Positions 8,660 to 16,893 are shown, counted from the first letter of the stretch. The stretch is 28,290 bases of DNA from an uncultured Muribaculum sp. (GCF_910583865.1 NZ_CAJTYX010000038.1:1-28290); one strand, 5' to 3'. Translations and numbers: made by a program. The notes: generated by a model from the letters alone, not told the origin.

Positions 8660-9274
8660 TTAAAGATAACGTGGCTCGACCGGGCCGGAAAGCGGACGTG
8701 GAAACACCCTCGTGCATCCGTCGAGATCAGTCGGGGCGTCGGAATCGCTCAATCGCATGCTTATACGCGACATGTACGGGATCAGCCTCCAAAGATTCAC
8801 CTTCAGTTTGCGGCTGTGCTGCCGGAATGTCAGATGTGCGTCGTCGACCAAGGTAAGCGTAAAACGTTTCGGACGGCGCAACACCGGACCGCCGTCACCG
8901 GCGGTATAGATCTCGGCTGCGTATATCCCGGGCTTGGCTGTAGCCGACAGGTATCCCATGACAGTACCCGGACGCAATGACCGGCATGGCGAACGCAACA
9001 CGACCATACGATAATGCACGCCATCGGAACCACCGGGTTTAGACATGTCGCGATGACGCTCTATGGCTATGCTCGCGCCGTCGGAAGGAAACGACCATAT
9101 GCCCTCTATGCGATGCAGAGCGCGTCGACGCATCTCGGCACGCACCGAATCGGGGTTGTCATAGCCGGCAATTACATAAGAACGGGCGGGAAGCTTGTCA
9201 ACCAGCTCCCTTGCTTCAGCCACTACGGGAAGAAGCGACGGAATCAGGAGAAATATGAGGAGGAGAAAGCGCAT
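8660..9274 (-). CDS. Exported hypothetical protein, 204 residues
   Basis: I cannot name a function. The N-terminus is a strong signal peptide (MRFLLLIFLLIPSLLPVVAEA). The mature part contains IEGIWSFPSDGASIAIER (about 56-73), MVVLRSPCRSLRPGTVMGYL (about 89-108) and KRFTLTLVDDAHLTF (about 136-150), a pattern of short beta strands that could form a small barrel or lipocalin-like fold. That fold is a guess from the strand pattern. Two cysteines (in SPCRS and DGCTR) are present. It begins 11 nt after the stop of the DUF3078 gene and ends 17 nt before the next small exported gene, so the three are almost certainly one transcript. Confidence 0.8.
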   Translation of the reverse strand: MRFLLLIFLLIPSLLPVVAEARELVDKLPARSYVIAGYDNPDSVRAEMRRRALHRIEGIWSFPSDGASIAIERHRDMSKPGGSDGVHYRMVVLRSPCRSLRPGTVMGYLSATAKPGIYAAEIYTAGDGGPVLRRPKRFTLTLVDDAHLTFRQHSRKLKVNLWRLIPYMSRISMRLSDSDAPTDLDGCTRVFPRPLSGPVEPRYL

Positions 9275-9285
9275 ATGCTATTAGG

Positions 9286-10710
9286 TCAGATAGTTTTGAA
9301 CTGATATTGGAATCCGAAACTCAGAATCTCTTTCAGCTGCCAATGATGCCAATTGGTATCCTCCAATGGAAGCTGGTGTGAATCGTAGCGGACATGTATA
9401 TAAAGTTGCGTTGAAAAATAACGGTTGATTGAAAAATTGAACGTGTTCTCCCAGTCACCCTGCGTATAGTCATAGTCGGTGAAGAGGAACAGACGGGAGC
9501 TATACGTGACGTTCCACGCAAGAGTCCAGTTTATCTTGACTTCCGCATTGCTACCGAACTCGCTGGTGGTGTGGTGGCCGGGCTCGATTCCGAAATTCTT
9601 CTTGGGAATACCGGGATTGGTAGCGATCTTGAGGTTATATGAGAAAGGCGATATGGAAGCGTCGAGAGAGAACTTACGCTTGGGATTCTTATAGTTATAG
9701 GTCATACCGACACCGAGGTTAAGCTCACCGGGAGTCATAAACGCGGCTTTCAATTCTCGGGTATTGGGCTTATAATTGTTGAGAAGCTGGGTCTTGAACT
9801 GTGCATTGACAGAGTAATACCACCGGTCGATAGCCTTAAGCCCAAGCGTGCCGTTGAACTGGAACTGGTCCTGGGTGATGTTATAGGCATGTATTGAATC
9901 CTGTGGAGCACTGGCCAGGCCGACCTTATACTCAGTAGTGGCCTCTACTATGAATTTCGGATGAAACTTCTGGTTGAGCTTTACATTCCATTTGAAAGAA
10001 CCTATGCCGTTGACATTGTTGTTTCCACCCTGATACCAGTTCGGGCTTATATAAGCCTGCGAGAACTGTAGACGCCCGTCCACTGCGTGCAACCAGTTTT
10101 TCCTGGCCACATCCGTATTGGCTGCCTCCGCCACCAATGGCTTTTTGTCGGTGATGATCTCTTTCACCGTGATTGATTCAGTGGATGGATCGACCGTGGC
10201 AGTGTACTTTTTCGGAGGTTTGGGCATCGTATATATGTTATAGCGCACATCACGGATATTGTCGAGCATATAGCGCTGCTTCAGTTCACGATAACGACGC
10301 GCACGGTTGGCCTCGATCTTTATCCAGTCGAGATCGGCATAAGGAGCCTCGACGAAAGGCTCGGGATCAAACGGCGACACGGAATCGATATGTACAAACT
10401 CGTCGTAAACTACCGGCATGAACAGAATCGACGGCAGAGGAGCCACAGGTAGGAACTTAAGCGGTTCCGGAGCCGATGCCGTATCAAGCGTATCAGCCCA
10501 CATATCGTCAAATGCTGAAATCAGCTCGCCATTTTCGTCAAGATCCTCTTCGGTGAAGGTGGATTCCTCATCCTCGATAAGCTCGATGAGCTTCCTGTCG
10601 GAGGTTGGACGCACAACAATCGAACTGTCCGGCTCGATATAAGGGGTCTGGGCGCTGACTGCCGAAACCGCAGCAGACACCAAAACGACAATAATTGCCA
10701 ATATTTTCAT
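9286..10710 (-). CDS. DUF3078-like outer-membrane beta-barrel protein
   Basis: This protein of about 474 residues has a signal peptide (MKILAIIVVLVSAAVSAVSAQ), an acidic low-complexity N-terminal part, and a C-terminal half rich in aromatic beta strands. That half includes the ISPNWYQGGNNNVNGIGSF motif typical of DUF3078, and it ends with strand FGFQYQFKTI, which fits outer-membrane insertion. Its role is unknown. The frame is open to a Met at 10740, but the promoter's -7 box at 10745-10752 would put the transcript start at about that point. I therefore prefer the Met at 10710, which also starts the signal peptide cleanly; the Met at 10722 is the alternative. It is the first gene of a three-gene unit with two small exported proteins. 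Confidence 0.85.
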   Translation of the reverse strand: MKILAIIVVLVSAAVSAVSAQTPYIEPDSSIVVRPTSDRKLIELIEDEESTFTEEDLDENGELISAFDDMWADTLDTASAPEPLKFLPVAPLPSILFMPVVYDEFVHIDSVSPFDPEPFVEAPYADLDWIKIEANRARRYRELKQRYMLDNIRDVRYNIYTMPKPPKKYTATVDPSTESITVKEIITDKKPLVAEAANTDVARKNWLHAVDGRLQFSQAYISPNWYQGGNNNVNGIGSFKWNVKLNQKFHPKFIVEATTEYKVGLASAPQDSIHAYNITQDQFQFNGTLGLKAIDRWYYSVNAQFKTQLLNNYKPNTRELKAAFMTPGELNLGVGMTYNYKNPKRKFSLDASISPFSYNLKIATNPGIPKKNFGIEPGHHTTSEFGSNAEVKINWTLAWNVTYSSRLFLFTDYDYTQGDWENTFNFSINRYFSTQLYIHVRYDSHQLPLEDTNWHHWQLKEILSFGFQYQFKTI

Positions 10711-10744
10711 TCCGTTAGACATATTTCCAATTCCGTTCATTCTG

Positions 10745-10777
10745 CAAATTTACAAATAAGTAGGCTGTAAAAGCAAA
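10745..10777 (-). promoter_or_regulatory. Promoter of the DUF3078 three-gene unit
   Basis: On the minus strand, TTTG (plus 10774-10777), 21 nt, then TAAATTTG (plus 10745-10752) fit the Bacteroidetes -33/-7 consensus. Transcription should start near 10738, which argues against translation from the Met at 10740 and for the one at 10710. Confidence 0.8.
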
Positions 10778-10828
10778 TTAGAGAGATCAATAATGCTCAT
10801 TGTAATATCCTACAGAGTTTATCCACGC

Positions 10829-12049
10829 CTATCTCGGTTGCTGCCATGAGCGCGGCGCTTTGTGGCGACGCCAACCCCGACACCGCAGCAGTCTCGACAG
10901 CAGCATGTGGGGTACGCTCCATCGCAACGGCCTATCCGCAAGGCTTATACTCACCTTGTTGAATGCCACACCAAAAAGCAACCACACGGCTACAGCGGTA
11001 ACCATAAGTATCCCGAGCATAGAATACGTGACAATCATATCTTCTACGGTAAAATCCTTGCGAATATTCCACAACGCCGGAACGCATGCAGCAAGTGTCG
11101 ATAAGAGCCATACCCATGGCAGCACCGATGACAATATAATGCGCATTGACGGGCGGCGTGTGCAATAAGCATTCATCATCGCATGACGTTCCCGCTTGGC
11201 AAGATAATATTTAGGCATATCGGCGGGAGCCTCTGTAGTCACCCGCGACTGAGCGGTGAATACCGCCGCGACATTATCTCCCGTGGCGACCTCTGACACA
11301 AAAACATCATCGTCACCATACTGTAGATTCAACGAATTGCCAAACCCCATACGCTCGAAGAACATGCTCCGACGTATGCCTATATTATCACCGTCGCCGC
11401 GCCAAGGGCATCCACCGATAGCATCCGACATCCATTCAATGTCGGAAAGCAGAATGTCGTGACGCAATCCCCGGCCTATCAGTCCGTGCGCCACGTCTTT
11501 TTCTCCGGGACCGGCATACCCCAGAACCATATCCACTCTATCATCACCGAAAGGAGCCGCCATGGATGCAAGCCAATGAGGCCCGGGCAATCGGCTCTCC
11601 GAAGTGAGGAGCAACACCACTGGATAACGCGCGGCCTTTATACCGAGAGTGATGGCGAGTTTCTTCCGTGATATGTTACGGGTGTCATGAGGCGTGAATG
11701 TGCCGCGTAGATTCGGGCATGACATCTCGGCTACCGTAAGGAAATCATTTACGCCGTTGTCCTTACCGTCGTTGACCACTATAATCTCAGTAGGAGCATC
11801 ATAGTCCTGGCTTTTCAATCCCTCGATCACTTCGGCAAGGCCGGCTGAATTGGCATAGGTATATACCACTACCGACACCGGCATCGTTTGCTTCCCGGAA
11901 GCAATCCCCTCATCCGATGCTCCGTGCAAGGCGCGGCGCAGCCGTCGGAGCATCGGCAAGTATATACATGCGAGAGTCGTTGCAGCAACGACAGCCACCG
12001 CGGCGCATACTATCGAGAATATCTGGTTGACAGCAAATATGAGAACCAC
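10829..12049 (-). CDS. Membrane-anchored family-2 glycosyltransferase
   Basis: This 406-residue protein has a transmembrane segment at about 8-31, a cytoplasmic GT-A domain at about 55-290, and two more transmembrane segments at about 303-325 and 338-362. The fold is recognisable from MPVSVVVYTYANSAGLAEVI (56-75), EIIVVND (88-94) and SRKKLAITLGIKAA (127-140). The usual DxD metal motif is not obvious: the expected place reads LLTSESR (147-153). GDDDVFV (245-251) probably supplies the catalytic acidic residues. The sugar and acceptor are unknown; envelope polysaccharide or glycolipid synthesis is likely. The start is a GTG at 12049. An in-frame stop lies two codons upstream and the next Met is residue 33, which would lose the first membrane helix. 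A good promoter lies just upstream. Confidence 0.85.
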   Translation of the reverse strand: MVLIFAVNQIFSIVCAAVAVVAATTLACIYLPMLRRLRRALHGASDEGIASGKQTMPVSVVVYTYANSAGLAEVIEGLKSQDYDAPTEIIVVNDGKDNGVNDFLTVAEMSCPNLRGTFTPHDTRNISRKKLAITLGIKAARYPVVLLLTSESRLPGPHWLASMAAPFGDDRVDMVLGYAGPGEKDVAHGLIGRGLRHDILLSDIEWMSDAIGGCPWRGDGDNIGIRRSMFFERMGFGNSLNLQYGDDDVFVSEVATGDNVAAVFTAQSRVTTEAPADMPKYYLAKRERHAMMNAYCTRRPSMRIILSSVLPWVWLLSTLAACVPALWNIRKDFTVEDMIVTYSMLGILMVTAVAVWLLFGVAFNKVSISLADRPLRWSVPHMLLSRLLRCRGWRRHKAPRSWQQPR

Positions 12050-12102
12050 CGGTTATTAATCTGATTATGACCTGTGCAACAACTTTATCAGCTACACTCA
12101 TG

Positions 12103-12133
12103 CAAATTTACTAACTATCTCCGTATTTCCAAA
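12103..12133 (-). promoter_or_regulatory. Promoter of the family-2 glycosyltransferase gene
   Basis: On the minus strand, TTTG (plus 12130-12133), 19 nt, then TAAATTTG (plus 12103-12110) match the Bacteroidetes consensus. Transcription would begin near 12096, giving a leader of about 45 nt before the GTG start at 12049. Confidence 0.78.
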
Positions 12134-12155
12134 ACTGCATTACAGGAATAAATTA

Positions 12156-12190
12156 ACGGCGATGTATCATCACATTTGACACATCGCCGT
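12156..12190 (-). terminator. Hairpin terminator of the secreted modular protein gene
   Basis: ACGGCGATGT (12156-12165) pairs with ACATCGCCGT (12181-12190). Inside it, TCA (12167-12169) can pair with TGA (12177-12179) after an A/C mismatch that becomes a G-U wobble in minus-strand RNA. It lies 20 nt beyond the stop at 12210. After it the minus strand reads TTAATTTATTCC, a modest T-rich tail. It closely resembles the hairpin at 16849-16893. Confidence 0.75.
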
Positions 12191-12209
12191 CCTTAAATAA
12201 GCTATGATT

Positions 12210-14204
12210 TTATTTCTTGACTTTTACAGTCTCGACAGTACCGTCAGAATATCTTACAATTTTCACGAATACGCCGTTTTCCGGATTCTCGACACTAAGT
12301 CCCCTAAGGTCATAATACTCAATCTCATTAATCGTCTTAAGCATTAAAGCATCTTCAATCGATGATGTCGACGGATATATGATACCTGTCTGCGCCACAA
12401 CATTATCAGCGTTTGGCTCTCCTTCTATATAGCACAGTCTTACGCCTGCGGTCTCGACCGCACGGTCATAGACTGTGATTTTATGTTCGTTATTATCAAG
12501 TACTTTTATATCACCATACTCTGGATAATCAATATATGCAAATGGGACATATGTTATTGGTGTATCAAAATAATAATAATTATACGACTTATCTCTTACG
12601 AAAGTAAACGGTTCTTCATTATTATCGAAATAAACCAGATAATATAGATTGTCCGGATTTAGCTCGTTTCCATCAGAATCCTTTGCAGATAAGGTAAAAG
12701 ACAATTCCGAATATTCCCATGCCTTTGTTGCCTTGAAGAAAGAAACGCCGGAAGGATCAGCCGGAACTTTATTCGATTCAATCGCCGGATACGACACCAA
12801 TGCCGACCTACTTACTATATTCTCTTCTTTCGGTTCGCCTTCAATATAATATAGCTGAACGCCTACAGTTTCCACATCCTTCTCGTAAATATAAATCATA
12901 CGCAATGCATTATAGGCCGAGAATGATCCACCATTCTCAAAATCGAAAGGCACAAAAGTAGTAGGTTCTTCGAGTCCGGGATAGGTATGTTTGCCAGGGA
13001 TAAATGTATATGGCTGTCCGTTAAAGAACACTCTATAGTATAGCTTATTAGTATCAAGCAGTTTTCCTTCCACATTAAGCGAAGATATGCAGAACGACAT
13101 GTATTCAAGATCCGTTTCCGAAACTTGAGCAGGTACATGATGGTCAACATTCCACGGATTCATGAGTTCCTTGGACACATCCTCCGGAACATATTGAATC
13201 ACGGGAGATTCAAGATACTCCATATAATCAATAAATTCCGGATTCTTGTTATAAACCATCAGCCATTCTGCCGGTGCGGACAATGTCTGTGCGGTTTCAT
13301 CATAATCAAATGATATGGCATCCCGAAACTTAAGCACTCTTACATTTTCTTTTTCCTCCTCATCGTACTCTTCCATGAACTGTGCCGCTGTAAAGAACGA
13401 GAAAAATGCCCCGGAAGGCGAAAAACCGAGATACTGCCCTGATTCAAACGTAATCTTGCCTCCATCACAACATCCTTTAATCCATGCATCGGGAGCCATG
13501 TCAAACATACCTTTGATATAGACATCATTATCAATGATACCCATGTCGACAAAATGGCCGAAACCATTGACATCCAAAAGAGACATTTTTTTAACATTCA
13601 GTTCCGACGGTGCCTCTAATACTTTATAGTTCATTGGAGTCCAAGTGCTGAACACCTCTCCCTCAAATACCCAGTCATTCTCATGATCTATCTTGCCCGG
13701 AAACAGCAACCCGTCATTTTGTATGTCGGCCACAATAGTGCCATCGTCCTTGACAAGAATAGTATATCTGTTCTTCTCTGGTGATACAGGAACAAAAGTC
13801 TTTTTAGTTGCCGAATACTCCACCATTGAAACATAAAAATAACTCGTATTGGATCCAAATGTCTGTACACTTACCAACTGAGGGAATTCAAATGTTATGG
13901 CAGACCCATCTTTGTGGCCCTTGATATAGAAGTGGTTATTATAATAGGTATAATCATACTGTGAGAAGAAGTCCCTTATATAGACATCTCCGTTATCATA
14001 TTCCACCATCTCCGATGGACGATAGCTATACTCCAAATGATCATATTTATTGCCAAGAATAGCATAATAAGCACCTCCGCTACGATGGTATAATGTAGTT
14101 TTCCCACCCTCCGGAAGAACGGTAACAGGCCTCTCCTGAGCCTTAGCTGTCGCTACAGCAATTATGGCCGCAACAATAAAAATCAAACGGTAAACATTCT
14201 TCAT
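12210..14204 (-). CDS. Secreted modular protein with repeated domains and a C-terminal sorting-like tail
   Basis: This 664-residue protein has a signal peptide (MKNVYRLIFIVAAIIAVATAKAQ). Two short related units, GDVYIRDFF..FYIKG..DGSAITF (about 72-106) and NDVYIKGMF..WIKG..DGGKITF (about 226-253), resemble modules I recall from secreted Bacteroidales proteins. Two longer related modules follow at about 361-474 and 491-612, each with LYY..YF.. and VET.GV.L.YIEGEP..(E/D)N(I/V)V. The tail at 626-664 (EYYDLRGLSVENPENGVFVK) looks like the C-terminal domains found on secreted Bacteroidales proteins, possibly for type IX-type sorting. It is rich in Tyr, Phe, Asp and Glu. The gene is clearly AT-richer than nfnAB beside it. 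Its function is unknown; a surface binding or adhesive role is a guess. No partner gene is adjacent on the same strand. Confidence 0.8.
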   Translation of the reverse strand: MKNVYRLIFIVAAIIAVATAKAQERPVTVLPEGGKTTLYHRSGGAYYAILGNKYDHLEYSYRPSEMVEYDNGDVYIRDFFSQYDYTYYNNHFYIKGHKDGSAITFEFPQLVSVQTFGSNTSYFYVSMVEYSATKKTFVPVSPEKNRYTILVKDDGTIVADIQNDGLLFPGKIDHENDWVFEGEVFSTWTPMNYKVLEAPSELNVKKMSLLDVNGFGHFVDMGIIDNDVYIKGMFDMAPDAWIKGCCDGGKITFESGQYLGFSPSGAFFSFFTAAQFMEEYDEEEKENVRVLKFRDAISFDYDETAQTLSAPAEWLMVYNKNPEFIDYMEYLESPVIQYVPEDVSKELMNPWNVDHHVPAQVSETDLEYMSFCISSLNVEGKLLDTNKLYYRVFFNGQPYTFIPGKHTYPGLEEPTTFVPFDFENGGSFSAYNALRMIYIYEKDVETVGVQLYYIEGEPKEENIVSRSALVSYPAIESNKVPADPSGVSFFKATKAWEYSELSFTLSAKDSDGNELNPDNLYYLVYFDNNEEPFTFVRDKSYNYYYFDTPITYVPFAYIDYPEYGDIKVLDNNEHKITVYDRAVETAGVRLCYIEGEPNADNVVAQTGIIYPSTSSIEDALMLKTINEIEYYDLRGLSVENPENGVFVKIVRYSDGTVETVKVKK

Positions 14205-14323
14205 AAAACTGATTATTTAGTGATAATTTTTGATCAATAAGCGATATTACACATATCTGAACATACAAATTGCTATTTATAATAAGCAATCCCATCCCAA
14301 AGAGTATATCGTCATATTTTCAG

Positions 14324-14331
14324 CAAATGTA
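14324..14331 (-). promoter_or_regulatory. Probable -7 box of the secreted modular protein gene
   Basis: CAAATGTA on the plus strand reads TACATTTG on the minus strand, followed by C, matching TAnnTTTG. No convincing -33 box is present at the expected distance. If used, it implies a leader of about 110 nt before the start at 14204. Confidence 0.45.
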
Positions 14332-14477
14332 ATCATTTTCACTTAAAGCCACTCATAAATTCAATTTTTTGTTTAAAAATATTTATTTATGCTGAACAGA
14401 TTATCCATTCATTTTACTGTTTTTAAATATTTCCATTCATATAATCCTTGTCTAACCTGAATTCCACAAAATTTCAT

Positions 14478-14485
14478 TACATTTG
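14478..14485 (+). promoter_or_regulatory. Probable -7 box of the nfnAB operon
   Basis: TACATTTG followed by CAG matches the Bacteroidetes -7 consensus. The nearest upstream TTG (14448-14450) is 27 nt away, which is too far for a standard -33 box. The leader would be about 70 nt to the ATG at 14564. Confidence 0.5.
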
Positions 14486-14563
14486 CAGTCATACACAATA
14501 TATCATTTCATTTGATTGACAATCCTTGTATTAACAAAACCACATCTAAAATAATCCGTTAAT

Positions 14564-15346
14564 ATGAACATGATTCTTGAGAAGGAGCACTTCTCGGAGA
14601 AAGTAGTGAAGCTCGTGGTGGAGGCGCCGGCGATAGCCATGTCGCGCCGACCGGGGCATTTCGTGATAGTCAGATGCGGCGACCATGGCGAACGCATACC
14701 TCTTACCATTGCCGATGCCGACACGGCACGTGGCACGATAACCCTTGTGGTGCAGGCCATCGGCGAATCGACCCGTAAAATCTGCGCACTCAATCCCGGT
14801 GACTGCCTGACCGACGTGGTCGGCCCGCTCGGACAAGCCACACATATCGAGAAGGTCGGCACGGTGGTGTGCTGCGGCGGTGGTGTAGGTGTGGCCCCCC
14901 TGCTCCCGATCATCAAGGCCATGAAAGCGGCAGGCAACCGTGTAGTGACCGTATTGGCAGCCCGCACCAAGGAGCTGATAATACTCGAAAAGCAGGTAGC
15001 CGAACATTCCGACGAAGTGATCATCATGACGGATGACGGCAGCTATGGCAATCAGGGCCTGGTGACCAACGGTGTCGAAGATGTAATAAATCGCGAGAAA
15101 GTCGACCTCGTGGTAACTATCGGACCGGCGGTTATGATGAAATTCGTGTCGCTCCTCACGAAGAAGTACGACGTGCCCACCATGTGCTCGCTCAACACAA
15201 TCATGGTCGACGGCACCGGAATGTGTGGAGCATGCCGTGTCACCGTCGACGGCAAGACGCGCTTCGTATGCATCGACGGCCCGGAATTTGATGCTCACAA
15301 GGTCGATTTCGACGAAATGATGATGCGTCTGCGCTCATACAACTAA
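14564..15346 (+). CDS. nfnA: NfnA: FAD/[2Fe-2S] subunit of NADH-dependent ferredoxin:NADP+ oxidoreductase
   Basis: NfnA is the small subunit of the cytoplasmic electron-bifurcating transhydrogenase NfnAB. The complex couples NADPH oxidation to reduction of NAD+ and ferredoxin, or the reverse. The 260-residue protein has the ferredoxin-reductase FAD domain (RPGHFVIVR, 29-37; ERIPLTIAD, 43-51). The NAD-binding domain follows (CCGGGVGVAPLLP, 103-115). The C-terminal iron-sulphur region has Asp216, Cys221, Cys224 and Cys236 (D-x4-C-x2-C-x11-C). An Asp in the first ligand position separates NfnA from the related PyrK subunit, which has a fourth Cys; this comparison is from memory. It is followed after 20 nt by nfnB, which makes the assignment firm. 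No Shine-Dalgarno sequence is visible. Confidence 0.92.
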   Translation: MNMILEKEHFSEKVVKLVVEAPAIAMSRRPGHFVIVRCGDHGERIPLTIADADTARGTITLVVQAIGESTRKICALNPGDCLTDVVGPLGQATHIEKVGTVVCCGGGVGVAPLLPIIKAMKAAGNRVVTVLAARTKELIILEKQVAEHSDEVIIMTDDGSYGNQGLVTNGVEDVINREKVDLVVTIGPAVMMKFVSLLTKKYDVPTMCSLNTIMVDGTGMCGACRVTVDGKTRFVCIDGPEFDAHKVDFDEMMMRLRSYN

Positions 15347-15366
15347 TCTCAAAGACCACCACACAT

Positions 15367-16830
15367 ATGTCAACAACAATATCGCCTCGCGACGCTCAAT
15401 GGCGCGAGGAACTTCGCAAAGCCCATTCGACCAAAGAACGCAGCACCATACCGCGCGTGAAGATGCCGGAACTCGACCCGACATACCGCGTGACATGCAA
15501 CGAAGAGGTAAACCAAGGTCTGCCGGCGGAAGCGGCTGTGGTCGAAGCCACCCGATGCATGGACTGTCCCGACCCGCAGTGCGTCACCGGATGTCCCGTC
15601 AGCATCAACATCCCCGGATTCATCAAGAACATCGAGCGCGGCGAATTCCATCAGGCCGCTCTGGTACTGAAAGAGACCTCGGCGCTTCCCGCCGTATGCG
15701 GCCGCGTATGCCCCCAGGAGAAACAGTGCGAAAGCCGATGCATATACCATAAGATGAAGAAGCAACCAGTGGCCATAGGCTATCTCGAACGCTTCGCCGC
15801 CGACTACGACCGCACCTCGGGTGAAGAAACCGCACCCGTGGCACGACCGGAAAGCAACGGCATACAGGTGGCCGTAGTTGGCTCCGGCCCGGCAGGACTG
15901 TCGTTTGCCGGCGACATGGCCAAGAGGGGCTACGAGGTGACCGTGTTCGAGGCGCTTCACGAGATCGGCGGTGTGCTCAAATACGGCATACCGGAATTCC
16001 GCCTGCCAAACGCCGTGGTCGACGTGGAAATCAACGGCCTTGAAGCCCTCGGCGTCCGATTCGTAAAGGACACCGTAGTGGGCAAGACCCTCAGCTACGA
16101 CGATCTCCACCGCATGGGATTCCAAGGCATCTTCGTGGCCTCCGGAGCCGGGCTGCCGCGCTTCATGGGCATTCCCGGGGAGAACTTCATCGGCGTGATG
16201 TCATGCAACGAATATCTCACACGCATCAATCTTATGGGTGCCGGCCGGCCCGGCTACGATACGCCGGTGCTCCGTGGCAACCGCGTGGCTGTCATAGGCG
16301 GAGGCAACACGGCGATGGACGCGGTGCGCACAGCCCGTCGCATGGGTGCAGAGACGGCGATGATCGTCTACCGCCGCAGCGAGGAGGAGATGCCGGCACG
16401 CGTCGAGGAGGTGAAGCACGCCAAGGAAGAGGGTGTTACATTCCTCACCCTCCACAACCCCGTCGAATACCTTGCCGACGAGAAAGGGCACGTGCGCGCC
16501 ATGCGACTCCAGAAGATGCAGCTCGGCGAGCCTGACGCATCCGGACGCCGCTCACCGGTGCCCGTCGAGGGAGCGATTGAGGAGATTCCCGTCGATCTGG
16601 TCATCGTCAGCGTGGGCGTGTCCCCCAATCCGCTTATTCCGAACGCCATCGACAGCCTTGAAGTATCGCGCCGCGGCACAATCGTGGTCGATGACGACAC
16701 CATGCGCTCCTCGCTCCCCGACCTCTACGCCGGAGGCGACATAGTGCGTGGCGGCGCCACCGTCATCCTCGCCATGGGCGACGGACGCCGTGCCGCCCTC
16801 CACATGCACGAGGCCCTCGCAAACCAATAA
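15367..16830 (+). CDS. nfnB: NfnB: large subunit, glutamate-synthase-small-subunit-like (gltA family)
   Basis: This 487-residue protein is the FAD- and NADPH-binding large subunit of NfnAB, with the fold of the glutamate synthase small subunit. Two [4Fe-4S] clusters are predicted from the N-terminal cysteines 64, 67, 72, 76 (CMDCPDPQCVTGC) and 111, 115, 121, 125 (CGRVCPQEKQCESRC). The FAD motif is VVGSGPAGLSFAG (170-182). The NADPH motif is VIGGGNTAMDAV (309-320). The FAD-closing motif is YAGGDIVRGGATVILAMGDGRRAA (454-477), given here by its parts AGGDIVRGG and AMGDGRRAA. No glutamate synthase large subunit gene is nearby, and the partner immediately upstream is nfnA, so NfnB is preferred over GltD. 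The length is usual for the family. Confidence 0.93.
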   Translation: MSTTISPRDAQWREELRKAHSTKERSTIPRVKMPELDPTYRVTCNEEVNQGLPAEAAVVEATRCMDCPDPQCVTGCPVSINIPGFIKNIERGEFHQAALVLKETSALPAVCGRVCPQEKQCESRCIYHKMKKQPVAIGYLERFAADYDRTSGEETAPVARPESNGIQVAVVGSGPAGLSFAGDMAKRGYEVTVFEALHEIGGVLKYGIPEFRLPNAVVDVEINGLEALGVRFVKDTVVGKTLSYDDLHRMGFQGIFVASGAGLPRFMGIPGENFIGVMSCNEYLTRINLMGAGRPGYDTPVLRGNRVAVIGGGNTAMDAVRTARRMGAETAMIVYRRSEEEMPARVEEVKHAKEEGVTFLTLHNPVEYLADEKGHVRAMRLQKMQLGEPDASGRRSPVPVEGAIEEIPVDLVIVSVGVSPNPLIPNAIDSLEVSRRGTIVVDDDTMRSSLPDLYAGGDIVRGGATVILAMGDGRRAALHMHEALANQ

Positions 16831-16848
16831 CCCACTCCCCACATAATG

Positions 16849-16893
16849 CACAAGAACGGCGATGCATCAGATTGACGCATCGCCGTTCTTGTG
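16849..16893 (-). terminator. Bidirectional terminator between nfnB and the GH127 gene
   Basis: A perfect 17-bp stem (16849-16865 with 16877-16893; core AACGGCGATGC/GCATCGCCGTT) encloses ATCAGATTGAC. In that loop TCA can pair with TGA. The A/C mismatch between stem parts becomes a G-U wobble in minus-strand RNA, hinting that the minus-strand gene is the main user. It lies between convergent genes, 18 nt after nfnB and 47 nt after the GH127 stop. Confidence 0.85.

Larger units (their letters stand above)
14205..14563. other. AT-rich divergent intergenic region, 359 bp
   Basis: This gap separates the minus-strand secreted-protein gene from plus-strand nfnA. It holds outward-facing -7 boxes for both: minus TACATTTG at 14324-14331 and plus TACATTTG at 14478-14485. 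A small hairpin, ATTGCT (14269-14274) with AGCAAT (14285-14290), would lie in the leader of the minus-strand gene. I see no open reading frame with coding character and no recognisable riboswitch. Confidence 0.6.

Noticed and set aside
10819..10827. TTATCCACG as a DnaA box near the end of the glycosyltransferase gene
   Set aside because: A single site one base from consensus is expected by chance and has no companion site nearby.
14546..15298. Minus-strand open frame (250 codons) over nfnA, and a similar one over nfnB (15370-16125)
   Set aside because: Both are shadows of nfnA and nfnB, rich in His/Arg as expected from reverse reading of GC-rich codons.
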